NCBI RefSeq assembly: GCF_003425985.1
Contig: NZ_CP022985.1
Span: forward strand, 2,393,501-2,457,500
Direction: 5' to 3'
Origin: Mariniflexile sp. TRM1-10
GTDB taxonomy: Bacteria; Bacteroidota; Bacteroidia; Flavobacteriales; Flavobacteriaceae
Length of the DNA: 64,000 nucleotides
The notes beneath the pieces were generated by a model. That model was not told the DNA's origin, did not search any database, and saw only the letters and a program-made list of their open reading frames with translations. Shown here in pieces: positions 62,943 to 64,000 of the stretch. Numbering within the stretch: the first letter of the stretch is position 1; the number at the start of each line of letters is the position of its first letter. The position numbers and the translations under genes were made by a program.

Positions 62943-63050
62943 TTTAGAAAACTACTTTGAAATAATTAAGGGCCATTAGTCTGTTGTTTATAATGAAATA
63001 GTTTTTTTGTGTTAGGGATTGCTCATGCGCTCTATTATACGCTAGCAGAT

Positions 63051-63070
63051 GCGAAGTCTCCCGACTTCGC
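63051..63070. repeat. Small hairpin before the convergent terminator
   Basis: GCGAAGTC, a four-base loop, then GACTTCGC. Function unknown; it resembles the short palindromes elsewhere in the window. Confidence 0.5.
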
Positions 63071-63098
63071 ACAGCAACTACCAAATAAAACATATTAA

Positions 63099-63126
63099 AA
63101 AAGCGCACTTCTTAAAATGCGCTTTT
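63099..63126. terminator. Bidirectional terminator between the SET gene and leuB
   Basis: AAAAGCGCA and TGCGCTTTT form a nine-bp stem with a ten-base loop, with A and T tracts at both ends. Confidence 0.75.
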
Positions 63127-63173
63127 ATGGACTATCCCGAAAGATTTTAAATTTTGGTGACTAACTCAAATAA

Positions 63174-64000
63174 TTAAATGATTGTGGACTGCCCTAAATG
63201 TATGTTGGTAAAGTTTAAATTGGTTTCATCTGGATTGTTTATAAAATCTTCAATGAAATCGCCAACTTTTGTGGTGGTAATGTTATCGTACTTCGTATTT
63301 AAATCGGGTGTGGTAATATGTAGTTTTAACGATTTATCTACACCTTCTCTTACTAATGCTGCTTCGTCATCCAACCCAAAATGGTCTAACAACATGGCTG
63401 CTGCCAAAATGGATGCTATAGGGTTTGCAATGCCTTTGTTGGCTGCTTTTGAGTAAGCCCCATGTATGGGCTCAAACATAGCGTGCTTATCTCCTAAAGA
63501 CGCCGAAGCTAATAAGCCAATGGAACCTACAATGACGCTGGCTTCTTCCGATAAGATGTCGCCAAACATGTTTTCGGTTAAAATAACATCAAATTGTCTT
63601 GGATTCATGATGAGCTCCATAGCGGCATTGTCGATATACATAAAATGCAATCGAACATTTGGGTATTGCGGTGCTAATTCTTGCACGACTCTACGCCATA
63701 ATCTGGAGCTTTCTAGAGCATTGGCTTTATCAACCAAGGTTAATTTGCGTTTTCTGGATTGGGCAGCCTTAAATGCTAAATGGGCGATGCGTTCAATTTC
63801 TAAACGAGTGTATTCGCAAATATCGGACGCTGTATTGCCGTCGTCGCTTAATTTTTTTTCACCAAAATAAATGCCTCCAGTGAGTTCGCGGTAAATAAGA
63901 ATATTGGTATTGCTTATTTGTTTTTTCTTTAAAGAAGATTTATTAAGCAAATCTTCGTAAGCAATTACAGGCCTTATATTGGTATAAAGACCCAACGATT
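63174..64000 (-). CDS. leuB: 3-isopropylmalate dehydrogenase, C-terminal three quarters (partial)
   Basis: The frame is open to the right edge of the window (codons SLGLYTNIRPV at the edge), so the N-terminal 90 or so residues lie outside. YRELTGGIYFGEKK, the segment TLVDKANALESSRLWR, YIDNAAMELIMNPRQFD, TENMFGDILSEEASVIVGSIG, read in parts, and FEPIHGAY are the family blocks. It oxidises 3-isopropylmalate in leucine synthesis. A leftward leu operon probably lies to the right. Confidence 0.93.
   Translation of the reverse strand, partial: SLGLYTNIRPVIAYEDLLNKSSLKKKQISNTNILIYRELTGGIYFGEKKLSDDGNTASDICEYTRLEIERIAHLAFKAAQSRKRKLTLVDKANALESSRLWRRVVQELAPQYPNVRLHFMYIDNAAMELIMNPRQFDVILTENMFGDILSEEASVIVGSIGLLASASLGDKHAMFEPIHGAYSKAANKGIANPIASILAAAMLLDHFGLDDEAALVREGVDKSLKLHITTPDLNTKYDNITTTKVGDFIEDFINNPDETNLNFTNIHLGQSTII

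Noticed and set aside
1..64000. CRISPR arrays, tRNA or rRNA genes, prophage
   Set aside because: No regularly spaced direct repeats, no tRNA-like TTCRANYC loops in a cloverleaf context, no rRNA segments and no phage structural genes were seen by eye.

Overview
The window looks like the chromosome of a flavobacterium (Bacteroidota, probably a marine Flavobacteriaceae). The basis is the AT-rich DNA, the SusC/SusD pair, lipoproteins and a type IX secretion sorting domain, Bacteroidota-type promoters (TTG, 20 bases, TAnnTTTG), a DUF5686 protein, class II IlvC, an N-succinylornithine-type carbamoyltransferase, and many short dispersed palindromes. No tRNA, rRNA or CRISPR array was seen.

Left part, 1-10,030: a xylan-type polysaccharide utilisation locus. 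A GPH-type sugar symporter (cut by the window edge) and a GH43 enzyme run rightward. They converge on a leftward block of GH30 lipoprotein, SusC, SusD and a two-IPT surface glycan-binding lipoprotein. Three near-identical LacI-type operators lie exactly over the -33 boxes of three leftward promoters. From 10,077 to 16,950 there are envelope and housekeeping genes: waaA, a DegT aminotransferase, galE, lspA, fabD and a FAD oxidoreductase.

17,000-19,800 is an accessory strip: four leftward units (a membrane protein, a HigBA-type toxin-antitoxin pair, a small one-helix protein, a lipoprotein) separated by three copies of a ~145-175 bp repeat, so it resembles a gene-cassette array. 20,077-24,994 is a small pectin-type pair: an esterase-DUF6807 fusion and a secreted PL1 pectate lyase.

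25,500-39,900 is core metabolism: a membrane-anchored DHFR fusion, an E-set protein, thyA, a nucleoside transporter, a bifunctional nuclease, etfBA, pdhB, a DUF5686 protein, an HPP protein and metK. An IS110-family element has landed between the E-set gene and thyA. Its left non-coding end carries matches to both its target site and its own right end, as expected of a bridge RNA. metK has a structured leader that resembles a SAM-II-type riboswitch.

39,980-47,465 is the ilvD-ilvB-ilvN-ilvC-ilvA operon. It is headed by a 20-codon leader peptide rich in Val, Ile and Leu and an antiterminator/terminator pair. 47,833-49,425 is a GapN-like dehydrogenase. 49,626-61,633 is a long arginine/proline operon: GNAT, argG, argC, proC, argD, proA, proB, GNAT, argF', argB, argE and argH. 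It is headed by a second leader peptide with five consecutive Arg codons. The window closes with a secreted esterase, a small SET-domain protein and the end of leuB on the opposite strand.

The most notable points are the two amino-acid leader peptides, the IS110 element with a readable bridge-RNA guide, the phased LacI operators, the metK leader RNA and the cassette-like repeat strip.
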